Notes: generated from the letters alone by a model not told the origin. DNA of 64,000 nucleotides from Pedobacter sp. MC2016-05 (GCF_026239735.1 NZ_JAPIVT010000025.1:1-64000), one strand, 5' to 3'; shown: positions 38,685 to 48,671, counted from the first letter of the stretch. Made by a program: numbers and translations.

Positions 38685-40214
38685 CTATTTCAGGTAATCG
38701 TAAGCACTATCCAAATTAAAGCGTTTCTGCATGGCCTTGCTCGGTTTTGGTTTTTTATCTACTTCGCTAAAATACGGTGCGTTATCCCAAACCTTGGTAT
38801 CTCCGCCAGTTTCCCGGGGATCGTTTGTTGCTTTTAGATAAGCAACCATTTTACCTGATAACTCCTTTTTAATTTTTGCGTATGCCGGAAGCGAGGCCAG
38901 GTTGTGTAGTTCGTCTGGGTCTTTGGTGATATCAAATAACTCTTCGGCGGGACGTTTCCCCATTCCCAACTCAAAAAATGGTTTAACTGCTGGTTTATCT
39001 TTATTTTCAATGAGATAATACTTGGTTTCACCAGGCCAGTTAAACATGTAAGGGTCTATATCGCCATAAAATTGCGGATCGCCTGCAGGCCAGCGGGCTG
39101 GCTCATAATTTTTAATATACAGATATTGTTTAGTGCGAATCGCCCTGCCTGGGTAGCCTAAACCATGCTGACGTACAAAGGCATGGCGCTCACGACCGAG
39201 TACAACGAATTCTCTTTTTAAAGTATCCTTTGCATTATCAGATAAAATAGAAAGTAGGCTTTTACCCGTCATTTGTTTAGGAATTTCTACCTTTCCAAGT
39301 GATAAAAAAGTTGGTGCTAAATCATTTAATGTTACCAGATTATCAACCACAGCCCCTTTTTTGAATTTACCAGGCCAGGAAATCATCATTGGCACATGGG
39401 TACCAAAATCGTACAAATTAGCTAACCCTCTAGGCATTTGCCAACCATTATCACTACAGACCACAATAACTGTATTTTCCAACTCCCCACTTTTTTCCAA
39501 CGCCTTCAGCGCTTCACCAAGTTCTTTATCAAAAGTTTCTACCGCTGCATAATAATCAGCAATATCTTTTCTAATGCTAATGTGATCTGGAAGATAACCT
39601 GGAACAGGAACTTTTTTAGGATCGATGCCGGCCTTTTCGCCAGACCCTTCCACATACGGACGATGTGGTTCATGACTGTTTACCCAGTAACACCAAGGCT
39701 CGTCAGCATTTTTCTTACCTAAAAATTCCTGAAAATCCTTAAAGGGATTTCCTCCGGGATTTCGCTTACGTCCGTTAGCCTCGAAACTTCCAGGACCCCA
39801 ACCTTTGCGGTCGAAACCAACCTGATAACCCCCTTTTTCGAGCAAATCTGTGTAAATAGGGAACTCTGTAGGCAATACACTCCATAAGTCTGAGCCTTCC
39901 TTTAGTCGCCAGGTATCTTGACCTGTTAACATAGCTGCCCTGGCTGGCGTACAGGAGGGCGAGCTGCAAAACGCATTATTAAAGCGAACACCGGCTTTAG
40001 CTACTTTGTCCATGTTTGGTGTGCGCACAATAGGGTCGCCGTAAACGCCAACATGGTTCCATGATTGGTTATCAGACATAACCATTAATATATTGGGGCG
40101 TTTGCCTTCTCCGCCATCGCTTTGAGCATTCTTTTTCTGTTTACATGAAGACATTATCAGGCTGGTTGCGACCAACATTGCTAAACATAAAATAGAGAAG
40201 TTTTTGGTTTTCAT
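38685..40214 (-). CDS. Sulfatase lipoprotein (S1, Cys type)
   Basis: A 509-residue sulfatase with a lipoprotein signal (SLIMSSC, Cys24). Metal motif NILMVMSDNQSWNH, formylglycine signature Cys88-Thr-Pro-Ala-Arg (SPSCTPARAAMLTGQ), and the second metal site VVCSDNGW. The Ala in place of Ser at position four of CxPxR is common in S1 families and does not impair maturation. A C-terminal region ends near the KPKPSKAMQKRF tail. It lies 18 nt downstream of the FucP-like permease gene, in the same operon. It is probably a fucan or fucoglycan sulfatase by context; this is inferred. Confidence 0.94.
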   Translation of the reverse strand: MKTKNFSILCLAMLVATSLIMSSCKQKKNAQSDGGEGKRPNILMVMSDNQSWNHVGVYGDPIVRTPNMDKVAKAGVRFNNAFCSSPSCTPARAAMLTGQDTWRLKEGSDLWSVLPTEFPIYTDLLEKGGYQVGFDRKGWGPGSFEANGRKRNPGGNPFKDFQEFLGKKNADEPWCYWVNSHEPHRPYVEGSGEKAGIDPKKVPVPGYLPDHISIRKDIADYYAAVETFDKELGEALKALEKSGELENTVIVVCSDNGWQMPRGLANLYDFGTHVPMMISWPGKFKKGAVVDNLVTLNDLAPTFLSLGKVEIPKQMTGKSLLSILSDNAKDTLKREFVVLGRERHAFVRQHGLGYPGRAIRTKQYLYIKNYEPARWPAGDPQFYGDIDPYMFNWPGETKYYLIENKDKPAVKPFFELGMGKRPAEELFDITKDPDELHNLASLPAYAKIKKELSGKMVAYLKATNDPRETGGDTKVWDNAPYFSEVDKKPKPSKAMQKRFNLDSAYDYLK

Positions 40215-40232
40215 TTTTTTTTGTTTTATAAA

Positions 40233-41495
40233 TTAAGTATTCTTCAAGAGATCGCGAAATGCTACAGTTTTGTTATTTACAAGTGGTTTGGCTTTGAAGG
40301 CAATAAAAAAAATATAGCCTAAGGTTACGTATAAAAACATCATGGCATATTTAAGGCCGATGACATCACCTAAAGCACCTACAATAAAAGGCACTAATGC
40401 ACCTCCAAATATTCCCGAGCAGAGGATACCGGAAAATGATCCGTGGTTTTTGGTAACAGAATTTAATGCTAAAGAAAAAATTACCGAGAACATGACTGAT
40501 ATCGTAAAGCCCGCAAACGGAAACGCCATTATTGCCAATTCCCTATTACCAAGCAGTGCCACGGTAATTGTTAACAATGACAATACAGTAGCTACTTTTA
40601 ACACGAGTTTACCATCCCACAGTTTTAGCACCAACAAGCCGAGCAAACATCCGATAGTCATTAATCCCCAAAACCATGCAATAATATTAGCGCCCTCTGT
40701 TGCCGGGTTTACCTGATGATATCGTTTTAAAAATTCAGTCATCCAATTGCCTAGCGATTGTTCAGTACCCACGTAAGCGACTATCCCCAGAAAAAACAAC
40801 CAAACTTCTTTTTTTTGAAGCAACTCGAGATAAACCTTAAATGCACCTGACTTTTCATCTTCTTTCAACTCCACCCGTGGCATTTTAATGATGGAAAGCG
40901 TTAAAATCATCAAAATAAAAATGAATGCAAATAGCCAATAGAGTGATGTCCAGTGAATCCCATCCCTGATTAAACCACCTAATATATGTACCAGTGGATT
41001 AGCGGAAGTGGGATTGGTGCCCAAGGCTTCCATCAAATAAGCAAATACGAATGGACTAAGGAATGACGCTCCTCCAAAAACCAGCTGTGCCATAACCGAA
41101 TAAAAAGCAAAGTTTTCTTCACATCCGGCAATTCGCATTAGCGGATTAATGATTACCTGTAACATCGCCATCCCAATGCCGATGACAAACAATGATGCCA
41201 AAGCCATAGAATATTGAGGATTAAATGCAAAGGCTAAAGCTCCCAAAAGATTCAATGAAAATGCAATCAACATCGAATATTTTTCGCCAATTCGCTCAAT
41301 CATTATCCCAGCCGGGATTGAAGTTACTCCGTAAGCCAAAAAGAATGAAAACGGCAGAAATGCGGCCATCGTCAAACTGAGATTGTAGGTATCGATAATG
41401 ATGGGCATAAGCGGTCCTAGTATATTGGTCACAAAAGAAATGACAAACCATACCACCAATATCACACCGACCAGAAAGTTACTTTTTTGTTTCAT
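40233..41495 (-). CDS. FucP-family sugar:proton symporter (MFS)
   Basis: A 420-residue inner-membrane permease with about 12 helices. The N-terminal pattern (VTNILGPLMPIIIDTYNLSL, FFLAYGVTSIPAGIMIERIG) and VIGIGMAMLQVIINPLMRIAG match the FucP/NagP/GluP group of symporters for L-fucose, GlcNAc or glucose. With GH29 and GH95 fucosidases in the window, fucose is the likely cargo, but GlcNAc and glucose transporters share the family. A perfect 11-bp hairpin separates it from the SusD gene. It is followed after 18 nt by the sulfatase gene. Confidence 0.88.
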   Translation of the reverse strand: MKQKSNFLVGVILVVWFVISFVTNILGPLMPIIIDTYNLSLTMAAFLPFSFFLAYGVTSIPAGIMIERIGEKYSMLIAFSLNLLGALAFAFNPQYSMALASLFVIGIGMAMLQVIINPLMRIAGCEENFAFYSVMAQLVFGGASFLSPFVFAYLMEALGTNPTSANPLVHILGGLIRDGIHWTSLYWLFAFIFILMILTLSIIKMPRVELKEDEKSGAFKVYLELLQKKEVWLFFLGIVAYVGTEQSLGNWMTEFLKRYHQVNPATEGANIIAWFWGLMTIGCLLGLLVLKLWDGKLVLKVATVLSLLTITVALLGNRELAIMAFPFAGFTISVMFSVIFSLALNSVTKNHGSFSGILCSGIFGGALVPFIVGALGDVIGLKYAMMFLYVTLGYIFFIAFKAKPLVNNKTVAFRDLLKNT

Positions 41496-41510
41496 CTGCT
41501 ATTAAAGAAT

Positions 41511-41538
41511 AACGCTTCAAGAATCAACTTGAAGCGTT
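41511..41538 (-). other. Intercistronic hairpin between SusD and permease genes
   Basis: AACGCTTCAAG and CTTGAAGCGTT form a perfect 11-bp stem with loop AATCAA. On the transcribed minus strand it is followed by ATTCTTTAATAG with no long T-run. It is best read as an mRNA-stabilising or partial-terminator hairpin that lets SusCD messages exceed the downstream ones. Confidence 0.7.
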
Positions 41539-41547
41539 GTAAATCAA

Positions 41548-43455
41548 TTACCATCCCGGATTTTGACGAGTTATACCTTTGGTATTGGCATCGGTTTCAT
41601 TCAATGGGAATGGCATTAACCAATACTTAAATGGCTGGTTAGCTTGTGCAAATGCAGTACCCGCACCATAAGGATAGCTAGATCTTCTGGTTTTTAAGGC
41701 AGCCTCAGTTTCAGCTACCTTTGCTGAAAATATGTTCCACCTGATTAAATCAGCTTTACGTAAACCTTCAAAACATAATTCCCAAGCTCTTTCATCTTGT
41801 AGACGGTTTTTAAAATCTGTATAACTTAAGCCATTTGGTAAATCAGCATCTGTATTTGTCTTTTTCGGTAGCAAGGTTGCTGTTGCCAAAGCCCCTGTGC
41901 CACTGCCTGTGATACTTACAATTGGCGCCGATGTAAATCCGATTCCAGCATTTAACAATCTAACACCAGTTACTACACCATTTGTAACAATGGGCACCGC
42001 CTGAGCATCAAAACCACTACCTGTTACGGTGATACCAGTATTGGTTACTCCCGAACCTCCGGTGGTATTATTTCCATATCCACTACCACCAGCGGTTATT
42101 GCGATGCTAATACCACTGCCCGCTATGTTGGTACCGAATGCTCTTCTCCTAACCTGGTTAATGGCATCGTAAGCCAGTTGGTTAGGACCATTATTCAGTT
42201 CGTTTTCTACTTCTGCTCTCATCAGCAGCACGTCAGAATAGCGCATAATTACATAATTGATATAGGTTTGAGCAGGTTCTAAAGCACTACCTTTCTGGTA
42301 CTCTCTACTCCATTTCTGAGGTGTCCAGGTATGTTCTTCCGTTGTTCCTGCTAAAAGCGGCACCCTTAATCCGTTGGCGCCAATCCGATAAGTTGCTACT
42401 GAGAAATCTTTTCTCAAATCACCATCGGTAAAAGAACTGTAAAAGGTGAATGGTATAAAATGCCTGGCAAGTCCATTCGCGTACACGCCGAGCGTGGTAT
42501 TTGGAGTATTAAAACTTCCAAAATACGAGCTATTGCTGGTTGCAGCAGTTGGAGAAAAGAATGAAGCTTCAAATAAACTCTCTTTTGGCTCAAATATTTG
42601 TGACGACTGATTTTTGAAAACACGACTATAACTTGCATTCAACTGGTATAAGTTGGATGCAATTACATCATTAACATGGGTTTGTGCCAGGCGATAATAT
42701 TTCAGATAATCTTCAGGTCTTTTAACGGTTCCATCAGCTCTTAACGAATAACCGCCGGCAGCCAGTGCAACTCTTGCCAGTATCGCCTTCGCACCAAATT
42801 TGTTGATTCTCTCGTTTACAGGAAGGGACGCCGGCAACACGGCAATCGCCTCTTCCATATCCTTAAAAAGTTGTTCATAAATAACATATCTATCAGTAAG
42901 TGGAGTCGCTAAATCATCGCCAGCAACTGAGTTTTTTGTTTTAAAAGGTACATCACCCCATAGTCTAACCAAATCGGAATAATAGAATGCCCGTAAAAAT
43001 TTTGCCTCGCCCAGCAACCTATTGAGATCTGCTTTTTCTGTATCCGAACCCGATGTAAATTTTTCCATCTGAGGAATTGCAGCAATAACCAGATTTGCTC
43101 TATCAATACCTGCGTAAAGTTCTGTCCAGGTACTGTATAGAAAGGGATGCGATGCCTGATAGCGGTATTGTGTAATATCCCTAAAATCATTTGCCGTATT
43201 TCCAGGACTGATAAATTGCATATCATTTTCCAAATCGTATAATAAGGGAATGTGATACCCGTAAGTCCTGGCACTCTTCATCGTTTCGTAAACGCCCATT
43301 GTGGCAGCGTATGCTTCTGGAACAGTTTTAAAAAAATTAGCAGTGGTAAATCTGGAATAAGGCGTAACCTCCACCACTTTTTTACAAGAAACCAATATTA
43401 CGGTAACCAATAACAATATGCTCGCTATTTTCGAATGATTTAATTTTAATTTCAT
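41548..43455 (-). CDS. SusD-like lipoprotein with a Gly/Thr-rich insertion (region B)
   Basis: A 635-residue SusD family lipoprotein (lipobox LVSC, Cys24). Normal family segments are the TPR-like helices (GEAKFLRAFYYSDLVRLWGD, MRYSDVLLMRAEVENEL) and the terminal LQDERAWELCFEGLRKADLI followed by RWNIF. Residues about 442-530, between QVRRRAFGTN and NGLSYTDF, form an extra 90-residue block of AGGSGYGNN-, GSGFDAQAVP- and VSITGSGTGA-type repeats. This block maps to about 41866-42132. Such GGSGY repeats are usual in beta-helical or phage-tail-like proteins and are not part of SusD. It may add a surface beta-structure. SusC is 11 nt upstream. Length is well above the 500-600 usual for SusD. Confidence 0.94.
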   Translation of the reverse strand: MKLKLNHSKIASILLLVTVILVSCKKVVEVTPYSRFTTANFFKTVPEAYAATMGVYETMKSARTYGYHIPLLYDLENDMQFISPGNTANDFRDITQYRYQASHPFLYSTWTELYAGIDRANLVIAAIPQMEKFTSGSDTEKADLNRLLGEAKFLRAFYYSDLVRLWGDVPFKTKNSVAGDDLATPLTDRYVIYEQLFKDMEEAIAVLPASLPVNERINKFGAKAILARVALAAGGYSLRADGTVKRPEDYLKYYRLAQTHVNDVIASNLYQLNASYSRVFKNQSSQIFEPKESLFEASFFSPTAATSNSSYFGSFNTPNTTLGVYANGLARHFIPFTFYSSFTDGDLRKDFSVATYRIGANGLRVPLLAGTTEEHTWTPQKWSREYQKGSALEPAQTYINYVIMRYSDVLLMRAEVENELNNGPNQLAYDAINQVRRRAFGTNIAGSGISIAITAGGSGYGNNTTGGSGVTNTGITVTGSGFDAQAVPIVTNGVVTGVRLLNAGIGFTSAPIVSITGSGTGALATATLLPKKTNTDADLPNGLSYTDFKNRLQDERAWELCFEGLRKADLIRWNIFSAKVAETEAALKTRRSSYPYGAGTAFAQANQPFKYWLMPFPLNETDANTKGITRQNPGW

Positions 43456-43466
43456 TTCTATAATTT

Positions 43467-46400
43467 TTATAGTGATAGATTTAGGCCTGCAACAAAAGAT
43501 TTCCCTCTTGGATAGGCATTGAAATCTAAGCCTCTGGTTAAAGCACTTGAACCAACATTCACTTCAGGGTCGTAGCCCGAATATTTGGTGAATACATGAA
43601 GGTTGTAAGCTGTGAAGTAAAATCTTGCTCTGGATATTTTTACTGCGGAAAGCCAATTTTTAGGTAAATTATAACCTAAACTGATGTTATTTACACGTAA
43701 AAATGAGCCATCTTCAATAACTAAATCATTCACCGGTCGGGTTGTGCCACCTGCAAGGGGAATTAGATTTTTGCCTTGATTAAAAGCTCCCAGCGCTGTA
43801 GGGCTAACCAATAAATTGCCCTGAGAGTCTACCTCAGTCCAACGATCCTTTTGAAAAGCTAAATTGCTGGCATAGTCATTAGCTGGGTTCCAGTTATTAG
43901 CAATATTGGCATTGTAAATGTTATTACCGTAAACAAAATCTAAAAAGATAGATAAATCTATACCTTTGTAGGTAAAGGTGTTGTTGATACCTCCAGTAAA
44001 TTTAGGGTTGGCATTGCCGATGATAGTACGATCGAAATCGTTGATGATACCATCTGGTGCACCACCCGGACCGCTTAAATCTTTATATTTTCCAAACCCT
44101 GGCCTTACTGCGGTTCCGTTGTTCACCACGCCTGGCTTAAGGGTGTATGTTGCGGTTGTTGGGTTATAGTTAAAATCATTTACCTGATAAAGGCCATCTG
44201 TTAAATAACCATACATCATTCCTACAGGCGAACCCACTCTCAAGATATAATCGGTGTAGGTGCTGCTCCAACTGCTCACATTCAAAGAGGTTTCATCGCC
44301 GTTTAATTTTAATACTTTGGTTCTATTGAATGAAATATTAAAGTTGGTATTCCAGGTAAAATCTTTCTTTTGGAAGTTCACCGAATTGATTGACAACTCG
44401 AATCCCCGGCTGGATGTTTCGCCAATATTTTGTAGCTGTAAAGCAAAACCAGAACTTGCTGGAATTCTAGAATTATACAATAAATCTTTAGAACGGTTAT
44501 CATATACCTCAGCTGTTAGCGTAAGCCTTTGTTTAAATAGGCCCAAGTCTAGTCCTAAATTACTTTGTACAACCGTTTCCCATTTCAAAAAAGGGTTTGA
44601 TAAACTGGTTTGGTAAACTGAACTGTTCAATTGGTCGGCAAGCGGGTAACTGCTGCTTACAAAAGTGCCTAAAGCTGCATAATTTGGAATTCTGTTGTTT
44701 CCAGAACTACCATAACTTATGCGCAAACGTAAATCAGAAATCGCCTTCACATTTTTCATGAAAGACTCCTGGTTGATTTTCCAGGCAAATGCTCCGGCCG
44801 GAAAATATCCAAAAACATTTTCAGGACCAAATTTAGACGATCCATCTCGTCTTAAGGATGCACTAAAAAGATACCGGTCTTTATAACTGTAGTTCGCTCT
44901 GGTGAAAAGTGAGAAAAGTTTATCATCTTCAGCATAAGAAGAGGGAAAGCCAGCTACCGTTCCAGCACCCAGATCATTGTAGCCATTGTTAACTAAGGGA
45001 AAGTTAGCTGCATCTGCCGAAAAACTTTCGCTATAGTTATAGATATATTCCTGCCCTAAAGCAACGTCAAACTTATGGTTCTTTATCGTTCTGGCATAAG
45101 TTAACACATTATTAAATGAATACCGATTTCCATTTAATTCTGAGGTATTGCCAAATGGCCCACCCCGCCTTATCGACTGGATATTGGAGGCATCAGCAAA
45201 GAATTGCCTTTTGTCTCCCTTGGTACTAAAACTACCCAATCCATTATATGTTAAGTTTTTAACGATGTTATATCTTAATGTAACGTTTGCATTAAGATCA
45301 TTAACCGTTCTTTTATCCTGACGACTTTCTAACGCAACTATTGGACTTTGAAAAGCTGGGTTGCTTTGATTATCGAACACATCAAGCTGATCATCTAAAA
45401 GATCTAAATCATTATCAAGCCTGCCGTTAATAGGCCTATATTGCAACAATGTTTGCAAAAAGCTCAGTCGCGGTGCACCTGCATTTCCGCCGGCATTTGT
45501 ACCGCCGGTGCCAAAAATATTCTGTCTAGAATAATTAACAATTCCGGTTATCACTGCTTTTGTGCCGATATTGTTTGTTACGGTCAATTTTGCAATATCT
45601 TTAGTGGCACTACTGTTCAACAATAATCCATCGTTATCATTCCTTGAGTAGAAAAGATTATAGCGCATATCACTAGATCCGCCACTCACACCAATTTTAT
45701 GGTATTGGCTCATCACTTGTTCTCCCAACACCTTATTTTGCCAATTTATGCCCGGTCTGTTCTCATACAAAGATTTCAATTCATTAAAATTGCCGAAAGT
45801 ATTGGTAAACCTGGTTAATCCATCAGTATTTCCAACATTGTTCTCATAAGCATACAAGGCATATTCATACGGAGTTAAAACCGGTAAATAACGGGTGGTA
45901 ATTCTAGCGCCTACATATCCATCGTAATTTATGGATACTTTTCCCACTTTAATTTTCTTTGTGGTTACTAAAATTACGCCATTTGCGCCACGAGCTCCGT
46001 ACACAGAGGTGGCAGATGCATCTTTTAATACATCAATGGTTTCTATATCCGAAGGATCTAAAAAGTTTAATCCATCCGTTTGGGGAACTCCATCTACCAC
46101 GTATAATGGTTCATTACTTTGTGTAATGGATGTTCCTCCTCTTATTGTTATCGAAGGTTGAGCTTCAGGATCGCCGCTTGGCATACTTACCTGCATACCC
46201 GCAATACGCCCCTGCAAGGCTTGTGCAACATTCGGAACAGGAGACTTTTCAAGTTCGGTGCCACTTACAGAAGAAATTGAACCTGTTAAATCGCTACGCT
46301 TAGCCACAGCGCCATATCCAACAACCACAACATCATTCAGTTTGTTGGCATCTTCTAAAAGCTTCGCATTAATGGTTGTCCTGTTCTGCACTGCTTCCTC

Positions 46401-46664
46401 CACAGATCTTGAGCCTATAAATGAGAAAACTAGAATGGCAGTAGGCTTAACTTTAATGCTATAAGCACCAACATTGCTGGCTACCACTGCATTTTTTGTT
46501 CCTTTCTCTAGCACGGTTGCACCCGGAACGGTCTGACCTGTTTGGTCTGTTACCACGCCTTTTACTGTGATAACATCCTGGGCGTTGGCCATAAAACAAG
46601 GAATAATGAGTAAAAGAAGTATAAATCTTTTCATATTGATGTTCTTTAGGTTCTTCATATACAT
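43467..46664 (-). CDS. SusC-like TonB-dependent receptor (region B)
   Basis: A 1065-residue outer-membrane transporter. Two starts are possible: 46664 or the Met at 46634 (MKRFILLLLIIPCFMANAQ), the latter giving a cleaner signal peptide. The carboxypeptidase-like domain (VKGVVTDQTGQTVPGATVLE) is followed by a plug with KLNDVVVVGYGAVAKRSDLT, QGRIAGMQVSMPSG and DPSDIETIDVLKDASATSVY, then a barrel ending KSFVAGLNLSL. It lies 5 nt downstream of a ferritin-like gene and 11 nt upstream of SusD, so translation is tightly linked. The cargo is inferred to be a sulfated fucose-containing glycan. Confidence 0.97.
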   Translation of the reverse strand: MYMKNLKNINMKRFILLLLIIPCFMANAQDVITVKGVVTDQTGQTVPGATVLEKGTKNAVVASNVGAYSIKVKPTAILVFSFIGSRSVEEAVQNRTTINAKLLEDANKLNDVVVVGYGAVAKRSDLTGSISSVSGTELEKSPVPNVAQALQGRIAGMQVSMPSGDPEAQPSITIRGGTSITQSNEPLYVVDGVPQTDGLNFLDPSDIETIDVLKDASATSVYGARGANGVILVTTKKIKVGKVSINYDGYVGARITTRYLPVLTPYEYALYAYENNVGNTDGLTRFTNTFGNFNELKSLYENRPGINWQNKVLGEQVMSQYHKIGVSGGSSDMRYNLFYSRNDNDGLLLNSSATKDIAKLTVTNNIGTKAVITGIVNYSRQNIFGTGGTNAGGNAGAPRLSFLQTLLQYRPINGRLDNDLDLLDDQLDVFDNQSNPAFQSPIVALESRQDKRTVNDLNANVTLRYNIVKNLTYNGLGSFSTKGDKRQFFADASNIQSIRRGGPFGNTSELNGNRYSFNNVLTYARTIKNHKFDVALGQEYIYNYSESFSADAANFPLVNNGYNDLGAGTVAGFPSSYAEDDKLFSLFTRANYSYKDRYLFSASLRRDGSSKFGPENVFGYFPAGAFAWKINQESFMKNVKAISDLRLRISYGSSGNNRIPNYAALGTFVSSSYPLADQLNSSVYQTSLSNPFLKWETVVQSNLGLDLGLFKQRLTLTAEVYDNRSKDLLYNSRIPASSGFALQLQNIGETSSRGFELSINSVNFQKKDFTWNTNFNISFNRTKVLKLNGDETSLNVSSWSSTYTDYILRVGSPVGMMYGYLTDGLYQVNDFNYNPTTATYTLKPGVVNNGTAVRPGFGKYKDLSGPGGAPDGIINDFDRTIIGNANPKFTGGINNTFTYKGIDLSIFLDFVYGNNIYNANIANNWNPANDYASNLAFQKDRWTEVDSQGNLLVSPTALGAFNQGKNLIPLAGGTTRPVNDLVIEDGSFLRVNNISLGYNLPKNWLSAVKISRARFYFTAYNLHVFTKYSGYDPEVNVGSSALTRGLDFNAYPRGKSFVAGLNLSL

Positions 46665-46669
46665 CTTAT

Positions 46670-47656
46670 TTAAATTTTAAACCCCGTCTTTAGATAATAG
46701 TTGATTTGTTGCTTAGCGGTAACATCCGAAAAATACTCATCAAAAGATGCAGATGAAATTGCCCTGGCTTCAAATAGGTCATTTCCAGCGAGTGGCAGTG
46801 TTTTTCCAGCAGTAAAATGAGAAAAATTTGAAGTTTCAATACCTGCTTGTACTGATTTAACTTCTCTGTTTGCTGCGGTAACATCAACATCGTAAACCGC
46901 AGATGCATTATTTAGAAAAGTATCATTCGTCACGATATCTGTTCCGGCTGTTATTAAGCTCAATGTTCCCGAATCTAACCTTCTGGCGCTTACCCATGGC
47001 CTTAGATTTTTTAAATTCGCCGCTTGTGTATTTTGAAGCAGTTCCCTAACCTGTGCAGAATGTCTTGCCTGTGCAGTATGGATTCTTACTGTTGCCATTA
47101 ATGCCGGTTTGCTATCCAATAAATTACTAAGCTGTCCTTTGTAAATCCTCACCGTCAGATCCTCCAGAACAACAGCTGCAGTTAAAAAATTCTGATAATT
47201 TGTGTTTACCGAAGTAAAAGTTACCGTTGTGCCAACAGTCCTGGAAAAATCAAAAGCCGAACTATCAAGAGCTGCACGAGCTGTGCCTCCAATGTTGGCA
47301 ATTACAGTCCTCAAATAATCAATATGCGCTTTTTCCTGCTCACGGATTATTGTAAAAAGTGGCTTATCACCTGCTGGTATCAAATTCGGAAAATTCACCA
47401 GGGCATTGTTGTAAAAATGATATTGTAAGTACTCCAATACGATTAAGGTATTTAACGCATCAGCAGCAGAATTGCCACTCGATGTTTGCGCTTTCGCGGT
47501 CTGAATTAAATTTCCAAAAAATAATGGTGTAGCTGCAACTGAAACCTTTTTACTAAAATTAAGTAACGCTTTTAAGCTCCCGCGTCTATTTTCTGTAAAT
47601 CCACTATCGCCTCCGATCTTGGACAACTCATCTAAAACATTTAAAATTCTCATCAT
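46670..47656 (-). CDS. Ferritin-like domain protein, exported
   Basis: A 328-residue protein of the ferritin-like (PF13668-type) class. The N-terminus has a weak Tat/Sec export region (ENRRGSLKALLNFSKKVSVA... TAKAQ). The four-helix core shows carboxylate and His metal ligands: VLEYLQYHFY, REQEKAHIDYL, VLEDLTVRIYKGQL and TAQARHSAQVREL. Members are sometimes tagged as desiccation-related. It lies 8 nt after its paralog-like neighbour and 5 nt before SusC, so it is part of the glycan operon. What it does there is not known; diiron redox chemistry or oxidant protection are guesses. Confidence 0.82.
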   Translation of the reverse strand: MMRILNVLDELSKIGGDSGFTENRRGSLKALLNFSKKVSVAATPLFFGNLIQTAKAQTSSGNSAADALNTLIVLEYLQYHFYNNALVNFPNLIPAGDKPLFTIIREQEKAHIDYLRTVIANIGGTARAALDSSAFDFSRTVGTTVTFTSVNTNYQNFLTAAVVLEDLTVRIYKGQLSNLLDSKPALMATVRIHTAQARHSAQVRELLQNTQAANLKNLRPWVSARRLDSGTLSLITAGTDIVTNDTFLNNASAVYDVDVTAANREVKSVQAGIETSNFSHFTAGKTLPLAGNDLFEARAISSASFDEYFSDVTAKQQINYYLKTGFKI

Positions 47657-47664
47657 TATTATTT

Positions 47665-48396
47665 TTAAGCATTTAAGATTTCCAATTTCGTTTTTATGTA
47701 CTTCATCACTTGCTGCAGCACCATTGCCGGTGGCAATGATACATCTGTGGCCTGCGTAGCATTCGCCCCTAAACTGGTAAGCTGATCTAAACTAACCGAA
47801 CTTCTAGTAACCACTTGATTGCGTACCCACCCAGCATGCCTTGCTTCTACAGTAGCAATTTGCGAAAATGTAATGATGCTGGAAACAAGGTTCGTCTTTT
47901 CCAAAGCTCCATTGTAGGCCGCCACACCTAAATCCTCAAATGATTGTGCAGTAGCTAAAACTGATATTTTAGATGAAAAATTGACGCTTGATAGATCAAA
48001 GTCCAGTTGTCCAATTGCGGCTTGGTTGCCAATAATGCTCGCGAAATAAGCTACATGAGTTTGCTCATGAAGTTTAAGCTCATTAAAATAGGTTTTCTGA
48101 AGATCAGTAAAATCGGCAGGGAAGCTTTCGCAAACTTTGAGGTAAAAAGCCGCTTCCAATTGCTCCAGAGCGTAAAGATAATTGAGCAGGCCAATATCAT
48201 TCGGGGCAGCAAAATCAATCCTGTTTCCTGGATTATTTTCTGTCTGTGCGGCATCGCTGATCACATATTTTTTACAGCCTAGCGCTGTTATTGCCAGTGC
48301 CCCTGCTGCACCGAACTTAATTAAGTCCCTCCGGTTTAAAGCAAAAGCTTTGCTTCCACCTGAGGTGTTGAGGAGATTTGGTTCAGTAAATTTCAT
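47665..48396 (-). CDS. Ferritin-like domain protein with Tat signal
   Basis: A 243-residue exported ferritin-like protein. The N-terminus has the twin-arginine motif NRRDLIKFGAAGALAITALG followed by a Cys (GCKK), so it may be a Tat-exported lipoprotein, meaning it folds, perhaps with metal, in the cytoplasm. Helices carry LYALEQLEAAFYLKV, LKLHEQTHVAYFAS, FEDLGVAAYNGAL and ATVEARHAGWVRNQ, giving the Glu/His set of a diiron site. It opens the region B operon. The partner at 46670-47656 is similar in design, so a heteromeric pair is possible. A near -7 box TAACTTTA occurs about 50 nt upstream on the minus strand. Confidence 0.85.
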   Translation of the reverse strand: MKFTEPNLLNTSGGSKAFALNRRDLIKFGAAGALAITALGCKKYVISDAAQTENNPGNRIDFAAPNDIGLLNYLYALEQLEAAFYLKVCESFPADFTDLQKTYFNELKLHEQTHVAYFASIIGNQAAIGQLDFDLSSVNFSSKISVLATAQSFEDLGVAAYNGALEKTNLVSSIITFSQIATVEARHAGWVRNQVVTRSSVSLDQLTSLGANATQATDVSLPPAMVLQQVMKYIKTKLEILNA

Positions 48397-48671
48397 AAAG
48401 TTGTATTTAGTTGTTATTAGGTTGTAAAGCTTGGCAACTAAAGTTAGGTCATCTCTTTAGTCAGCATCTATATATTTGGTTGTGGCATTACACCATATTT
48501 ATTGAATACGAAACTACTTACTTCAGCAGTATACGACTTTCGAAATGGTGTAATTTTATATTAAAATTGTCTAATCACTTATCAAATATCACTTTATCCA
48601 CACTTTCATGTAATGGAAAGGCACTCAGTGACATCTCTTATCTTACACTAACCTGCTGAGCCATTAGACTT

